The position numbers and the translations under genes were made by a program. 64,000 nucleotides of DNA from Oncomelania hupensis. Lineage: Eukaryota; Mollusca; Gastropoda; Littorinimorpha; Pomatiopsidae. Shown here one piece after another: positions 1 through 11,751 of the stretch; position 1 is the first letter of the stretch; each line of letters starts with the position of its first letter. The stretch lies in assembly GCA_036898135.1 (NCBI GenBank), contig CM072519.1, positions 68,741,840-68,805,839 on the forward strand, given 5' to 3'. A model generated the notes under the pieces. It made no database searches. It was not told where the DNA came from and worked only from the letters and a program-made list of their open reading frames with translations.

Positions 1-322
1 GCTAACTACCTTGTTGCCTTTACGGAGTCCCAATTCCTGGATAACTTTCTACCGCTGTGAAGGAATGAATAGATGAGTGTATGAAACTATAAATAAGCGC
101 TTACAGTTCTTTGCGTTGTGTTTCGAACACCTGCCAAGATGAACTGTTCCACAATAATGCCTAGATTGTTGTGTGAAGTATACGGATATTCATTGCTGGA
201 TACCTTGCTACTAACGTTCGGACAGCAAGACAAAGACCGTACCGGCATTTTACTATCATACCGGGATTTTTGTAACCTGCATATACCAGCTGCCAATACG
301 GTACCGTGAACTATCGCTGGTT

Positions 323-1248
323 CAGGGGCGGATCTAGGGACAAGGGGAATGGGAGGGAGGAGGGGGGGGGTGAGTGAGAAGGGGGTGGAGATAGGTGGGA
401 GGCGGGAAGTTCCAGGGGTTCCGGACTCCTCCCCCCCCCTGTTTCTCCTGCCCCCATAACAAATTTTATTAAAAAAAAATAAAAAGTAATAGCATTACAT
501 TAAATTAAAATAAATGAAAAGAAAATTTAAAACATTGAGTTTTGTCTCTTGGTGTTGCTTGGCGCGATGTCTACCGCAAACATCAAAAGCCTATGGTTTC
601 CATTTGAAATTTCACATTTAGCCCACTTTGGACATCGTACTGAAAGCAGGGAGACAATTTCCGAGAGCTGAAATAAATCAGACACTATTTGTAATAAGAG
701 GAGTACAATTAAACACACAGTGCGTGTTTGTGTGACATTGGTTCTGCGCATTACCCTCACAAAAATGATTTTACTTCTCTCTGTCTCTCTCTGTCTGTCT
801 CTCTCTGTCTGTCTCTCTCTGTCTCTCTCTGTCTCTGTCTCTCTCTGTCTCTCTCTCTCTTTTTTTTTTTTTTATCGGGAAGTAGTTTTGATGGTAGTCC
901 TTGTTCGTTTGTTCATTATGACTGTTGGTGTGCTTTTTGAACTAATGACAGTGTCATACTCATATTGAGCTCACATTACCGTCTCAAAGCTACAAGCGTA
1001 TATACATGAAACAGAAAGAGATTTACAATAGTGATTAACCATATTATCTTCCAGGAGTAGACCTACAATGCGCCTCGTAAAGTCACGTTATCTTCAGCGT
1101 CCCAGACACCACCACCCATCCCACCGGACAAGGCCTTCACCCCTGGACAAAGCCTTCCCCCCTGGACACCACCGGAGTCTGAACCCCGGTCACAGTTTGG
1201 AGCCCTCCCTCATTCTCCCTTACTTACCTTACCCTTGATCCGCCCCTG
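323..1248. mobile_element. hAT-like non-autonomous DNA element (MITE-type)
   Basis: The left end reads CAGGGGCGGATCTAGGG and the right end, reverse-complemented, reads CAGGGGCGGATCAAGGG, so the first 12 bases are identical. The inverted similarity continues inward: a GGGGTTC..GACTCC block near 415-430 is mirrored near 1160-1180. CAGGGG termini are typical of hAT transposons. The expected 8-bp target duplication is imperfect (about 6 of 8 bases if GCTGGTTC at 316-323 is paired with GCTGGCTG at 1248-1255). No transposase frame is present inside, so mobility would have to be supplied in trans. Confidence 0.62.
775..872. repeat. TCTG/TC microsatellite with T tract
   Basis: A pyrimidine-rich run of TCTG and TC units ends in an uninterrupted T tract. 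It lies inside the hAT-like element. Short open frames across it are low-complexity artefacts. Confidence 0.9.
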
Positions 1249-1534
1249 CTGGCTGACAACTTGTTGCGGACGGTGAATAATATTTAATTAGAGCTGATAC
1301 TGCGTGCTACGAATGTTAAGAGAATGGATGAATCAGCAGATGAATCAATTACGCACATAGACATTAAAAGCATTAACATTTCCATTAGACAAAACGGAAG
1401 GTTAACAGAGTTTGAACAAAACAACAAACGAAAGAAGAAAAGACAATGATTTACAAGATACGTCTAATTATGCTACGGCAACAACTATGTCACGGTGTTT
1501 GCACAATAGTGGCAGGCAGGGCTACGAAATTCTG

Positions 1535-1631
<97 letters not shown>

Positions 1632-1632
1632 A
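1535..1632. repeat. (TAC)n then (TGC)n trinucleotide repeat
   Basis: About 27 perfect TAC units are followed by five TGC units. The open frames it creates encode only homopolymers (poly-Tyr, poly-Thr) and are not genes. Confidence 0.95.
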
Positions 1633-1647
1633 ATAACGTATACAGTA

Positions 1648-1854
1648 CAGCCCTAAAAAATGAAAAAAAGGTCCCACTAGCCTTTGGCTAGTAACTTAAA
1701 AATTTTACTAGCCAAACTAAAAATTTTACTAGCCAAACTAAAAAAAAAGGTTCATTTTAGCGCACTCGCATTTGGCGACTAAAGGTTTTTTTTTAGTCGC
1801 CAATTTTTTTTTCACTAGCCATGGCGACTAAATTAGTCGCCATTTTCAGGCCTG
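1648..1854. mobile_element. small hairpin-rich MITE-like element
   Basis: The ends resemble hAT termini: CAGCCCTAAAA on the left and, inverted, CAGGCCTGAAAA on the right. The interior repeats CTAGCC and GGCGACTA/TAGTCGCC in both orientations, giving nested hairpins. One is a near-perfect 23-base palindrome at 1821-1843 with 10-base arms. No coding capacity and no clear target duplication, so the family is uncertain. Confidence 0.4.
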
Positions 1855-3068
1855 CAGTATTAGCAAACTAGTTCTCCACAAGTTCTTGTAGTCTTTTGGA
1901 TACATTCCGGCAATAAACCATTTATATTATTTATTTATTTATTTATTTTAAATTGATTTGTGTAATTAGATACCAGTAGAGATGGCTGGAAGGACTGGCT
2001 GTAGATGGAGAGGCGACAACTATAATTATAAAATCCAATATTTTTGCGCTGTTTGCATGCATTCCGGTATTTATTCATTAATGTTTAAATTTTGTATTGA
2101 TTTGTGTAATTAGACGCTAGTAAAGATGGCGGCCAAGCTGGTTGGGTCTGGAGTCGATGGAAATTAACGTGCGCCTGAGAATTCTTGCCAGCACGGCATC
2201 AATTATTTACTATCGTTTTTAACTGTTGTTGTGCCGTTTCGATCTTTTCGCGGGTGAAGCTATTTTGGATGTGGGATTGCTACAGTAGGTTGTTTGTGAT
2301 AGGCTTGCAACGGAAAAAAATGGTTAAATTAAGACTATGAACAAAACAGAACACGTTTTCTTGTCCTTATTTCATGTGCGTGAGTCTGAGGTCGAGATCG
2401 AAAATTGAGAACAAACTTATAAAAATGTCTCATTAGGGTTAAAAACGATGCCTATTTGCATTCAATAAGGATTATACACAAGTTGCTATTAATCAATAAA
2501 TTCCCATCCCTTCGCTTTAGGTGGAACACCTGCTACTTGTGTTCCATACACATTGTTTGTCTCTCCTGACCATGTGCTATTATATTCTCCGTCTGTTTGT
2601 CTGTCTGTCTGTCTGTCTCTACGACCATTCCAAAGGTCGTGTGCTGTAGTCCCTGCGTGACTTATCTCCCGTGGGATACAGGCGTCAAAAACATAACAGG
2701 GAGTTCGCGCTATCAGTGTGTGTTGGAAGGGCTTTGCTGTGGCTGATTTATTATGCCATACTGGTTCTCGACCTGTTGTATTGTTTGATCAGTAATGACT
2801 GTATAGTAGAATCCTCGCGAGGTGACGTTGTAAAGGGACCGAAGGTCTTTTTAAGCCGCGTACACGCTTTTTGGAGAGCTTTCAACTCAATAATGGCAAC
2901 CACAACACACTGGTATGATCATGGTATCTAGTGTAAAGGGTTGAACAGAAAATGACAGCTTCTTGCTGACCACCGTAGATTTGATTTATCAAGGGGCGCC
3001 GTTAGTCTTCTTGACCGACGGTCTGCCTAACTGAACATTACTACTGTCCCCCATCACATCTTTCCGAT
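1855..3068. other. no gene seen; short (GTCT)n at about 2590-2618
   Basis: AT-rich DNA without a convincing exon or repeat other than short TTTA and GTCT tracts. An open frame at 2671-2931 has no recognisable domain. Confidence 0.5.
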
Positions 3069-3155
3069 GGTTCAAGTCTGTGCACGCTTGCATTCCATCC
3101 ATTCACGGATATTGAAGATCCTGACGCTCATGTCCTAGACATGTTAGTGCCAGAT
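3069..3155 (+). repeat. fragment of SINE family A
   Basis: It shares the block with GTCTGTGCACGC, GCATTCCAT and GATCCTGACGCTCATG that also occurs at 19.4, 32.8 and 33.3 kb. Only this internal part is present. Confidence 0.6.
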
Positions 3156-3799
3156 ACATAATAAACACACCCAGGATTGGATTAATAAACTCTTCTATGC
3201 TCGTACTATTCTAGTGTAAAAGTTTGAAGGGGAAAAAAACCTCACCACAGACTCAATGTAATCAGCTCATAGTTCAGATGCATTGTGTTTTTTTTTAAAT
3301 TTTGTACTTTTTCTTCCATTTATAAATGTTATCACTAGTGGTATTAGAGATTGTTATATCGTATTCTTGCAAAAACTGATTCTTCTTGATACATTGTATT
3401 CTTTTGAAGGAAATTCCTACAAGGAAACTTCAAGGAATCATGTCTTCGGTGGCTTTCGCTGACTCCGTCTTTCAATGTAGGATGGCACCAGAAACAAGAT
3501 TTATCAGAAGTGTCACAGACACGGTGCTTGATAGATTGACGTCAGTCTGGGTCAGTGGAAGACTGCGTTATTTGGCCATTGATCAACCGTTCGGACCACT
3601 ATTGTCTCCGTCACAATTGGACCGCCTGGAGTCGCTGTTTGAAGTGGTGAAAACTCTGTGTAGTCTTGCTTGCGGACAATGACTGTACTTTCTGTCTTCG
3701 GCGGAAAATGGCGTTGGGATTCAGGATGCAAGCTTACAGTCCGTGATTGCTTAAGTGATCAAAATTATATATTGATTAACCTCTACCGCTGGTCTAATT

Positions 3800-3883
3800 G
3801 GTGCGTGTGTGTGTGTGTGTGTGTGCATGCGTGTGTGTTTGTGTGTGTGTGTATGTGCATGCGTGTGTGGGTGTTTGTGTGTG
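3800..3883. repeat. (GT)n microsatellite
   Basis: An interrupted GT run directly next to the 5' breakpoint of the LINE copy that follows. Confidence 0.9.
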
Positions 3884-3885
3884 TG

Positions 3886-5690
3886 ATGATTCCTATGACC
3901 ATCGCATGACCAAGTGCCGAAGAAGGACACAGTCATTGTGCAAGACGACTGCCATACCAAGGTTTGTCCAAGATGCGTACCACAACTGGGGAGACATATG
4001 TAGACCCCATTGCAACAACAAGACAAATGACAGAGGTCTGAGACTCTTGGAGTTTGCCAGATACAACAATCTTATACTGGCAAACACCGAGTTCCGAGAA
4101 CAGAAGAAGAAGAAATCATCGCAGCTCTCCGAGAAGAAGTTGAGGCAGCAGTGCAGTCGCTGAAGAAGGGAAAGTCAAGGGGAGAGGACAACATACCCGC
4201 AGAATTATTTCAAGCAGGAGGAGAAGCGATGATTGACGCCATCACTATTATCTGTAACAAGATCTGGCAGAGTGGCGAGTGGCCTACACCAAGGACCCAG
4301 TCGCTTGTCATCACCCTTCGCAAATATTTTAACCTTCAGGAGTGTGAAAATTATCGCACAATCAGCCTCATCAGCCATCCCAGCAAGGTCCTCCTGAAAG
4401 TAATACTCAACAGGTTGAAACCCCAAGCTGAACAAATCATAGCTGAAGAGCAAGCAGGATTCAGGGCAGGGCGAGGTACCACTGAACAGGTTTACAACCT
4501 CAGAATAATCTGCGAGAAATACCTACAGCACCTACAACATCTATATCATGTGTTTGTAGACTTCAAGAAAGCGTTTGATCGAGTCTGGCAAGCATCTCTG
4601 TGGGCAATCATGAGAGTGTACAACATCAGCCACAACATTATTGAAGTCATCAAGAACCTGAATGACAAGGCTACCAGTGCAATCCTCCACAACAGCGCCA
4701 TCGGGGACTGGTTCAAAACAACAATCGGCGTGTGTTAAAGATGCCTACTCTCTCCAACACTCTCTTAATTAACAACTTATGTTAATCTGATGAATAAAAA
4801 TTGGTGCAACAACAACAACAACAACTAACACTCTTCAATATCTTGATAGAGCACATCATGTCAAATGCCCAATGCAGATGACGAAGGTAAAGTCAGCATA
4901 GGGGGTAGAGCAATCTCCAACCTCCGTTTTTCGGACGACATTGATGGATTGGCTGGAGAGGAACAAGAACTTGTACAGCTGGTACAGAGGCTTGACACCA
5001 CCTCCAGAGCCTATGGAATGGAAATAAGTGCAGTGAAGATCACATTGATGACCAACAACACCAATGGCATTAACACGGACATCAAAGTCCAAGGCCAAGC
5101 CCTTATCGGTGCATAGCTTCAAACATTTAGGAGCCATTGTATTAGACAATGGGTCCCGACAGGAAGTCCTCTCCAGGATCGCACAAACAACTGCTGCCCT
5201 GGCAAGGTTGAAGTCTATTTTTAAAGACAGGACCACCAGTCTACATTCCAAGGTAAGGTTGCTGCGCTCCCTTGTCATCTCTATCTTTCTATATGCTTGC
5301 GAAACATGGACCCTAATAGTAGACCTACAACGAAGAATACAAAGCATGGAGATTAGGTGCTACAGAAGACTTCTGTGCATTTCCTATACCCAGCGCATCC
5401 ATTGGACAACACGATGACATGCTTACAGTGGTGAAGAAACGAAACTCCGATGTTATGGCTAAGTCACCAGATCATCAGGCCTTGCAAAGACCATCCTGCA
5501 AGGCACAGTGCAAAAAGGCAGAAGGAGATAGAAACAGAAAGAGAGTTGGGAGGACAACATTCGAGAATGGATTGGCTTGACACTGAGCAAAGCCATGAGG
5601 GTAGCTGGGGACAGAGAAAGATGTTGTACGCTGGTTAGATGATCATCTGTGGTGCCCCAACGACCTTCAAGTTACGGGATGGGATAGGTT
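3886..5690 (+). mobile_element. RTE-like LINE, 5'-truncated, broken copy
   Basis: A short endonuclease remnant (about 3890-4090; peptide NNKTNDRGLRLLEFARYNN) joins directly to reverse transcriptase sequence, so the middle of the element is deleted. RT motifs seen are EEQAGFRAGRGTTEQ and FVDFKKAFDRVW (about 4440-4590). The region of the YADD-type motif reads FSDDID near 4930-4945. The C-terminal region continues to about 5640, followed by a 3' end with GGGATGGGATAGG. Frameshifts, stop codons and a nested insertion make it a pseudogene. Five other copies of the same family are in the window. RTE is assigned from overall resemblance; the exact clade is not proven. Confidence 0.85.
4764..4826 (+). 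mobile_element. 63-bp nested retroposed fragment with (CAA)n tail
   Basis: It interrupts the LINE reading frame and is flanked by AACACTCT at 4756-4763 and 4827-4834, an 8-bp target duplication. The other LINE copy at 57.6 kb reads straight through this point. The insert ends in a CAA-repeat tail and shares ACTTATGTTAATCTGATGAA with 25213-25256, so it is the 3' end of another retroposon family. Confidence 0.75.
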
Positions 5691-5697
5691 AGGAAGT

Positions 5698-5819
5698 GTG
5701 TGTTTGTGTGTGTGGGTGTGGGTGTGTGTGTGTGTGTGTGGGTGTGGGTGTGTTTGTGTGTGTGTGTGGTGTTTTGGTGTTTGTTTTGTTTTACATTGAG
5801 AGAATAGGGGTAGGTGGAG

Positions 5820-5867
<48 letters not shown>
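5698..5867. repeat. (GT)n, then (GAAA)n and (GA)n tracts
   Basis: Compound microsatellite immediately after the LINE 3' end. The reverse-strand frames across it are low complexity. Confidence 0.9.
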
Positions 5868-5874
<7 letters not shown>

Positions 5875-5929
5875 TTAGGAAGTGAAGCGGGAAAGAGTGA
5901 GGGAGATGGGAGAGGTAAGGGCACATGTG

Positions 5930-7760
5930 GAGAGTCTGATGTGCTGCACCAATAAACCCTGCTTCACATTCCGCCAGTGATGTATGTGGTGGTTGTTGCT
6001 TTGTTATTGTTTTGTCTCACAGGATGTAATGACTCTTTGGACAGATTTACACTTTCTTAATTTTCCATGGCGCTTGAAAGGCAGGTAAAAGTAAATGTCG
6101 GTGGTTTAACTTTAAAGACGCTATAAAAGCAGAGAATATATAGCACAAAGATCAAAACAATACATTTGGAACAACTTTCTCGAATCTAAGTTAGACAATG
6201 TATTCAAAAGTAGTGGCACTTTTGAGTCTTGGTAGACTTCAGTTCAAGTGCAAGTGTACGGTCCAAACCCATAGCAGTTGTCTGACCCCGAAAGTGCGCT
6301 ATATTATTAAAAACAATTACTCGTGTGGGGGGATGGGAGGGGAGAAGAAGGAGAGGTGTTTGGAGGGAGTGTGCAGAGGAGGAGAGAGGAAACACCTTTA
6401 ATCCCCCCAACATAGCATGGTTCCCTGGAGGCATTCTGGTGTAAGTGTCGGTGGCCACAAAATCGATATGAGCAAAGCGCGATCCATCATAACACACCGC
6501 GACCTTCACCTTCCGGCGCCAACATCGATCCGATAGAGAACATGACTTGGATCCTTGACAGCGCAAAGATATGCGGTTTCTGGGAGCTTGCATTTTCTGG
6601 GTTGGCTTATTTCTGGACTTTGTTATGTCTGTAGTGTATGAAGCCTAGAGCGAGAATGACATTAGTGATTATTTATGTTAACTATCTCATCTCTTCTTGC
6701 CTCTGTGCTTATATTTTTGTCTATTACGTGAGATCATCGAATTGGATGTTTTATTGATTTTGTTCACCTACAAATAGATTAAAATAAATAAATAAACAAA
6801 ATAATAATAATAATAGCAGGAGTGTCAGCTTTAGAACACTGGGAAAGAGATCGCAGTAAATGGATCAGTGTGTGCACGTGCGTGCGTGTGTGTGTGTGTG
6901 TTTGTCTGTCTGTCCGTCTGTATCAGTGTATCTAGCTGTAGAGAGACATCACTAACGCTGAATACAGTCAGAGAGTTCCACCATTTAAGTACCAATAGAC
7001 CCTCGCGCTTCCAAATTCCCATCATGCTGTCCCATCGCCACGCTCCCAACTTGGGCTCCAAGTGTGTCCCATTATGTAAGGAAAGTGTATGTGCAGAACA
7101 TAGGCCTATCATCCTGATCCCACACCAAATTTCGTGAAAATTCGTTCAGCGGAAACAGCGTAAGAAGAGTTTAAGGATCAGGACGGGAGGAAGGGCGCAA
7201 GCAGGCACGGACAAGGGTGAATACAACATCCCGTCGGCAACCTCAGTTGGGGGATAATAGTTTACTCCTCAATTGGCTTGTAACGAAAATCATTAATACA
7301 CAATCTTGTACTCTTCTGTGTTGTATCTCATTCAATCCTTTTAACGCGTCTGTCTAAATAATACGTAACTTCTGTCGCCTAAGATACTCGCACTGTGGTC
7401 AATTGCAATCCCAGTCTCAGAGAATGCCGAAGTAGGATGGAATGGTTTCCAGATATATTAGACCTGTTAGAATTCTGGCACTCAGTATTTCGGTCCATCG
7501 CAGCAGCCAAATTGGTTCCTATAAAACTCTTTGGAGTCCGCAGACCGCGGGTTATCTAAAGGTTGTGGTCACGTGGTAGGCATTGCAGGGCAGCTCTGGT
7601 GCTGGACTAGACTAACGTCCAACGGAAAATGGTTGAGTGCAGAGTCCAAGTTTGCGGTTGTTATGGTTGGGTGCTGTGCGGCTGGACACAAGGTCTTGGG
7701 CTGAGTGAATTAAGGATAAGTCGCCTCTGTGTTTATTTATTAATTTAGTCCCTATTTTCG
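5930..7760. other. no gene seen
   Basis: Contains a GT/GTCT tract near 6870-6915 and an AT-rich stretch near 6780-6815. Open frames here (6198-6401, 6204-6593, 6831-7137) have no recognisable domain, no convincing splice context and no repeat family I can name. Confidence 0.4.
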
Positions 7761-7768
7761 GTGTAATT

Positions 7769-7782
7769 AGGGAGAGTTTGCA
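7769..7782 (+). repeat. left terminal inverted repeat
   Basis: AGGGAGAGTTTGCA, identical to the inverted right end. Preceded by ATT. Confidence 0.75.
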
Positions 7783-7816
7783 AACCCTACTTCGGAAGGA
7801 ATACTTCGCCTATTTG

Positions 7817-7824
7817 TGACGTCA
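7817..7824. promoter_or_regulatory. CRE-like palindrome TGACGTCA upstream of the Myb-like gene
   Basis: A perfect CREB/ATF-type octamer 160 bases before the proposed start codon and within the extended inverted-repeat zone. The mirrored position in the right end keeps GTGACGT. Use as a promoter element or transposase site is not shown. Confidence 0.35.
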
Positions 7825-7984
7825 CTCGCAGCGAAGTCACTTCCCACGAAGCGGGCCGCGTGTCAGGTTTGCGCGACGATACGTGGTGGCCTCAAGTTCG
7901 CTGAAATAGCCTCCCTTGACGCAATGCGTGTTTTCTCCCTTGTGTGCTTCCTGTCAAAATTTGTGTGATTTCCAGCGAAAAGCG

Positions 7985-10059
7985 ATGGAGGAAAAGGTAC
8001 GTTTTCTAAGATAATTTTGAGTGATAAGTGGCACACTAACATTATTTATATTACAGTATCAGTGTTCCTTGATAACGTAGCTCATTTCCTTATAGATCTT
8101 CAGTTACATCATTTTGAATGCTTAAATCTGGATCTGATCTGGATCTACATGTGTCTACTTTTGGTTTCGGTTTTACCTGCCCCCACCTTGCCTCCCCCTC
8201 TCTTAAAACCAAGCCTACTTTTCATTTCTGCTGATCGACAGACTTTAGCAAGTATGAAGGGAGACTTGCATGTGTCATTCAGGTTAAATGTCCGACATAG
8301 AGCTTCAAATTCATCTTTCGGTGGCGATCTTTAAAGTTTGTCAGCCTGTCAGGCTCAGTCAGGACTGCTCTGATGGTGTTTGTGATTTTGTTTGCATGCA
8401 TTGGTTTGAATACTGTTTTTTCCCATTTGCCTCTAGACTGACAAGAAGAACAAGAGACTGCAGTGGAGTGAAGATATGGACCATGAGCTCATGGGCCAGA
8501 TCGTCCTCTACAACCCCTGGGCACCAGACCACAGCTGGCCCAGCTTTCACCAGCAGATGGCAGACCATCCCAGTCTTGGGCGAGCCACGGTCCCAGACTG
8601 GAAGTCGTTTTACGACCGGACGAAAACTCTGATCAATAAGAGAAAGGGACAGGTGGCCCGGTTGAGACAACAGTGAGTTGGTTTAGTTTGTTTTCATGGC
8701 TACATTAATATGGGAAAAACTGATAAATAATGAAAAGTTCAGATACATGTGTGAATATATTGTACAATGTACTGCATTAGTCAAGGTAGCATGACTGTTC
8801 TCCATTTACAAAGAATTCAAAATAAAATCGAAATAAATGGATTATGTATACCCTATAAGTACATATATATGTGTGTAATGGTTTGGAAAAAAAAATCCCA
8901 ATTCAAATATCATTTTGAGGCCTGAATTGTGATTTGTATTTGTGTGTGTGTGTGTGTGTTGTTGTTGTTGTTTTTAAATGATGTTCTTGTTTGGTTGTGT
9001 GTGTGTGTGGTTTTTTATTTTTGGGTTGTTGTGTTTACAGTGTCTATTGTCAGTAAGCATATTCAGATATGTCCGTAATTCTGAGGGCATAATTACAATA
9101 ATTTTGTTTACAGGTCGGGTGTCGAAGATGAGGAGAGTTCACTTTCAAAAAGCCGTGGACAGTGCCATTGAAATGGCAGAAGGTATGGATGAGCCTCCGG
9201 CCAAGAAGAAGAAGGTGGAAAAGGCTGAGATTGACATCCGAGAGGCAGCCATATCAAGAGATAATCAAGGTATGAGAACATTTTATGGAATAGGTAACGA
9301 TGCTGAAATTTCAGATCATGACTTGGAACCATTGTGTAGATTGGGGAAAATACTGTACAGTTTCTGTCTTGTCCATTCTTCTGGTCTCAAATGTTGCTAA
9401 GGTGAACTGATCTCAACAATTTGGCTGTCAGTGTTATTGCGATTCTCATCATTGTCATCATCATTAGTAACACTGCTATCAGGAATAAAATGTTATTAGT
9501 CAAGATTGTTTTTAGCAACAAACTGTTTTAACGCCATTTTATGGGAAATACTGGTATATCTTACTGATTTATTTTTATTTTATTTTTGTGTGTGTTCTTG
9601 GCAGGGATTGTAAAATTCAACTCAGCCAGGAGGCGGAGTCGTGGTGATTCTATCACTGAGGTGCTGCAAGCCATCTCTGAAAGGCAGAGACAGAGAGAGG
9701 AGGCAAGGGATAGAGCGAAAGAAGAGGATTGGCTTCAGATGCAAAGAGAGAAAAAAGAGGAACGGCGTGAAAGAGAAGAGGAACGGCGCGAAAGACAGAA
9801 AGAGAGAGAAGATGAGAGGATGGCTAGGGAGAAAGAAAAGCAGGAAGAAAGGTGGGCAAGGGAGGAAGAAAGGAGGGAAGAGAAGGAATTAAGGGCAAGA
9901 GAGTTAGACTTGAAAGAGAGGGAAATGCGGTTAAAGGAGAGAGAGATGGCGATACGAGAGAACCAAGAGAAAGCAACCTGTAACACCATGCAACTAATGC
10001 TGCAGGCTTTGACCAGCTTTGTAAAAACGCAAGGAGGCAAAGATTCGGAATCAAAGTAA
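7985..10059 (+). CDS. Myb/SANT-like DNA-binding protein (Harbinger-type accessory, inferred)
   Basis: Four exons fit: 7985-7996 (ATG GAG GAA AAG, then GTACGT), 8437-8672, 9133-9269 (or 9114-9269) and 9605-10059. The N-terminal part has a tryptophan-rich Myb/SANT-like or trihelix-like fold: LQWSEDMDHEL, then NPWAPDHSW, then VPDWKSFYDRTKTLI. A basic stretch, PPAKKKKVEK, could be a nuclear signal. The last exon is a highly charged E/R coiled coil of about 110 residues, ending GGKDSESK. With the 9133 acceptor the protein is 279 residues. The stronger-looking acceptor at 9113/9114 puts exon 3 out of frame. A similar architecture is common in uncharacterised invertebrate Myb/SANT proteins. The gene is the only cargo of a TIR-bounded unit, so a transposon-encoded DNA-binding or nuclear-import partner is likely; a domesticated host factor is the alternative. 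A poly(A) signal candidate lies at 10913-10918. Confidence 0.68.
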
Positions 10060-10720
10060 CTAACGGTACTTCCTTTCCAGTCCCTTTGCAATATGTGCCA
10101 AAAATTGAAATTGTGCAAGAATTCATTAACTTGTGTTCTGATTAATAGCATTCAGAGGAGTAGCCACTGCACTTGTTGAGTTTGCTTTCCCAAATCAGGT
10201 TTTGTTGTCTGCTCAAGAACTGTATGTACCAAAGTTTAATTTTACTGACCTTTTGAAAATGTACACGTTTATTTGTTATTGATATCCCATAACCATTGTG
10301 CTCAAAGTATGGGTAAGCTTACAACAGCGTAGTCATTCTTCCTGTTGAATCATATGATATATACTTGTATTGGTATTGTACAAGATGCTTATGACTCATG
10401 AGTTCATTGTCTTTAGCAATTGTTGTAAACGGATGTTTTTTAATGGTTGCACTTCCAAGTTAAATTGAAGACTTTCTAGTTTCTTTGTATATATAAATCT
10501 CAGTTTTGAGTTTTTCTGTGTTCAAGTGCTTTTCCAGTTTCCAAATCAAGACAGTTCTTTCATGCGAGTTTCATGTTCATATAAAGGATGATTTCAAAAG
10601 CATCTGACAATGAGAGATGTGTTTATGTGTTCATTTATGCTCTTTAGGGGGGAAATTGTGTGAGTTACCAATCGTAGCAGTGATACATGGCTGTAATTTG
10701 TGCCATGAACATTTTCCGAC

Positions 10721-10860
10721 ATATGGTGGTCTTTAGAGGCAGGTGGTCTTTCCTCACAGGTTGATTATAGAGGTAAAACCTTCTTTTAGTCCTGGGACTA
10801 GTGATCTTTGGAGACGGGTGGTCTTTCCTGACAGGGGGTCGTTTCAGCAGGTTTTACTGT
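10721..10860. repeat. degenerate GGTGGTCTTT-based tandem repeat
   Basis: Units of the type GGTGGTCTTT(A/C)..GA..CAGG recur about four times with heavy divergence. It lies between the Myb-like gene and the right end of the TIR element. Confidence 0.5.
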
Positions 10861-11124
10861 AATTTTCAAAACAAAAGGTGAGAAAAACAAGAGAAACTTA
10901 TGCAAATTCCAGAAATAAAATCAATACTACAATAAAAGTCATTGGCATTGCTAATGCCATTCACAGACCTGCCATGCATCCTACGAATTAAATACACACA
11001 CCATGAGAAATGGTCTGGTATATGGCCGTTAAGAAATAAATACTAACAGAACATGGTGTAATGATATGGTTAAAATTTACATTATGAAATGGGTATTATT
11101 ATTACATGTACCATTTTGTCATGA

Positions 11125-11390
11125 AAATGGGCGCCTCGAGCTGTCTGATTAATCTGATCTAATCACACTATCGCACAAATACTACGGCACAAATACTAAA
11201 TTTAATCACACTACACACTATAAATACTAAATCGAATCACTAAATACTACACACTAAATAGTAAATCTAATCACTAAATAGTAAATCTAATCATACTACA
11301 CTGATCACACTACGGCACAAATACTACGGCACGCCTCGAGCTGTTTGACTAATCTGATCTAATCATACTATGGCACAAATACACAAAAGT
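11125..11390. repeat. subterminal direct repeats of the TIR element
   Basis: A block containing GCCTCGAGCTGT and AATCTGATCTAATCA occurs near 11131 and again near 11333. Short TAAATCTAATCACTAAATAG-like units lie between them. Subterminal repeats often act as transposase-binding sites; that role is inferred only. Confidence 0.55.
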
Positions 11391-11642
11391 AGGACATGGC
11401 ATCATTCAAAATGCATGTATTCAGTCTTGTAATATTATAAAATAGCCAAGGCATGACAATTTCTTTGCAATTTTCTTCATTAAACGCGTGAAATAGCGAA
11501 CGTAAATAACATTCGTACAACTTGCCTTTCAGGCGAAGAATTCGTAAGGCGCGTTCGTAGAAAGGCGGCGCGCGCTCCTGAAAGTACGTCACACAGCTAA
11601 AAATAGGCAGGGAAATCCTTTCCTTACGAAGAAGTATGCGCC

Positions 11643-11656
11643 TGCAAACTCTCCCT
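11643..11656 (-). repeat. right terminal inverted repeat
   Basis: TGCAAACTCTCCCT, the exact reverse complement of the left end. Followed by ATT. Confidence 0.75.
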
Positions 11657-11751
11657 ATTGTATCAAGAAGTGCACACACAAAAATAAGGTTTATGTTGAT
11701 TCCTTATGGGAGCAATACTATTTATTGGTTATTTTTCACTTTCCATCTTAA

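Larger units (their letters stand above)
7769..11656 (+). mobile_element. TIR-bounded element carrying only a Myb/SANT-like gene
   Basis: The two ends are exact 14-base inverted copies: AGGGAGAGTTTGCA at 7769-7782 and TGCAAACTCTCCCT at 11643-11656. Weaker inverted similarity extends about 100 bases inward, with shared TACTTC, CCTATTT and GTGACGT blocks. ATT lies immediately outside both ends (7766-7768 and 11657-11659), consistent with a 3-bp target duplication. The only gene inside is the Myb/SANT-like one at 7985-10059. PIF/Harbinger transposons make 3-bp duplications and encode a Myb-like protein beside a DDE nuclease; no nuclease is visible here. Assignment to that superfamily is inference. 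Confidence 0.65.

Noticed and set aside
3386..3682. 98-residue frame upstream of the first LINE as a host exon
   Set aside because: No recognisable domain, no paired exon, and the adjacent sequence is repeat-derived.
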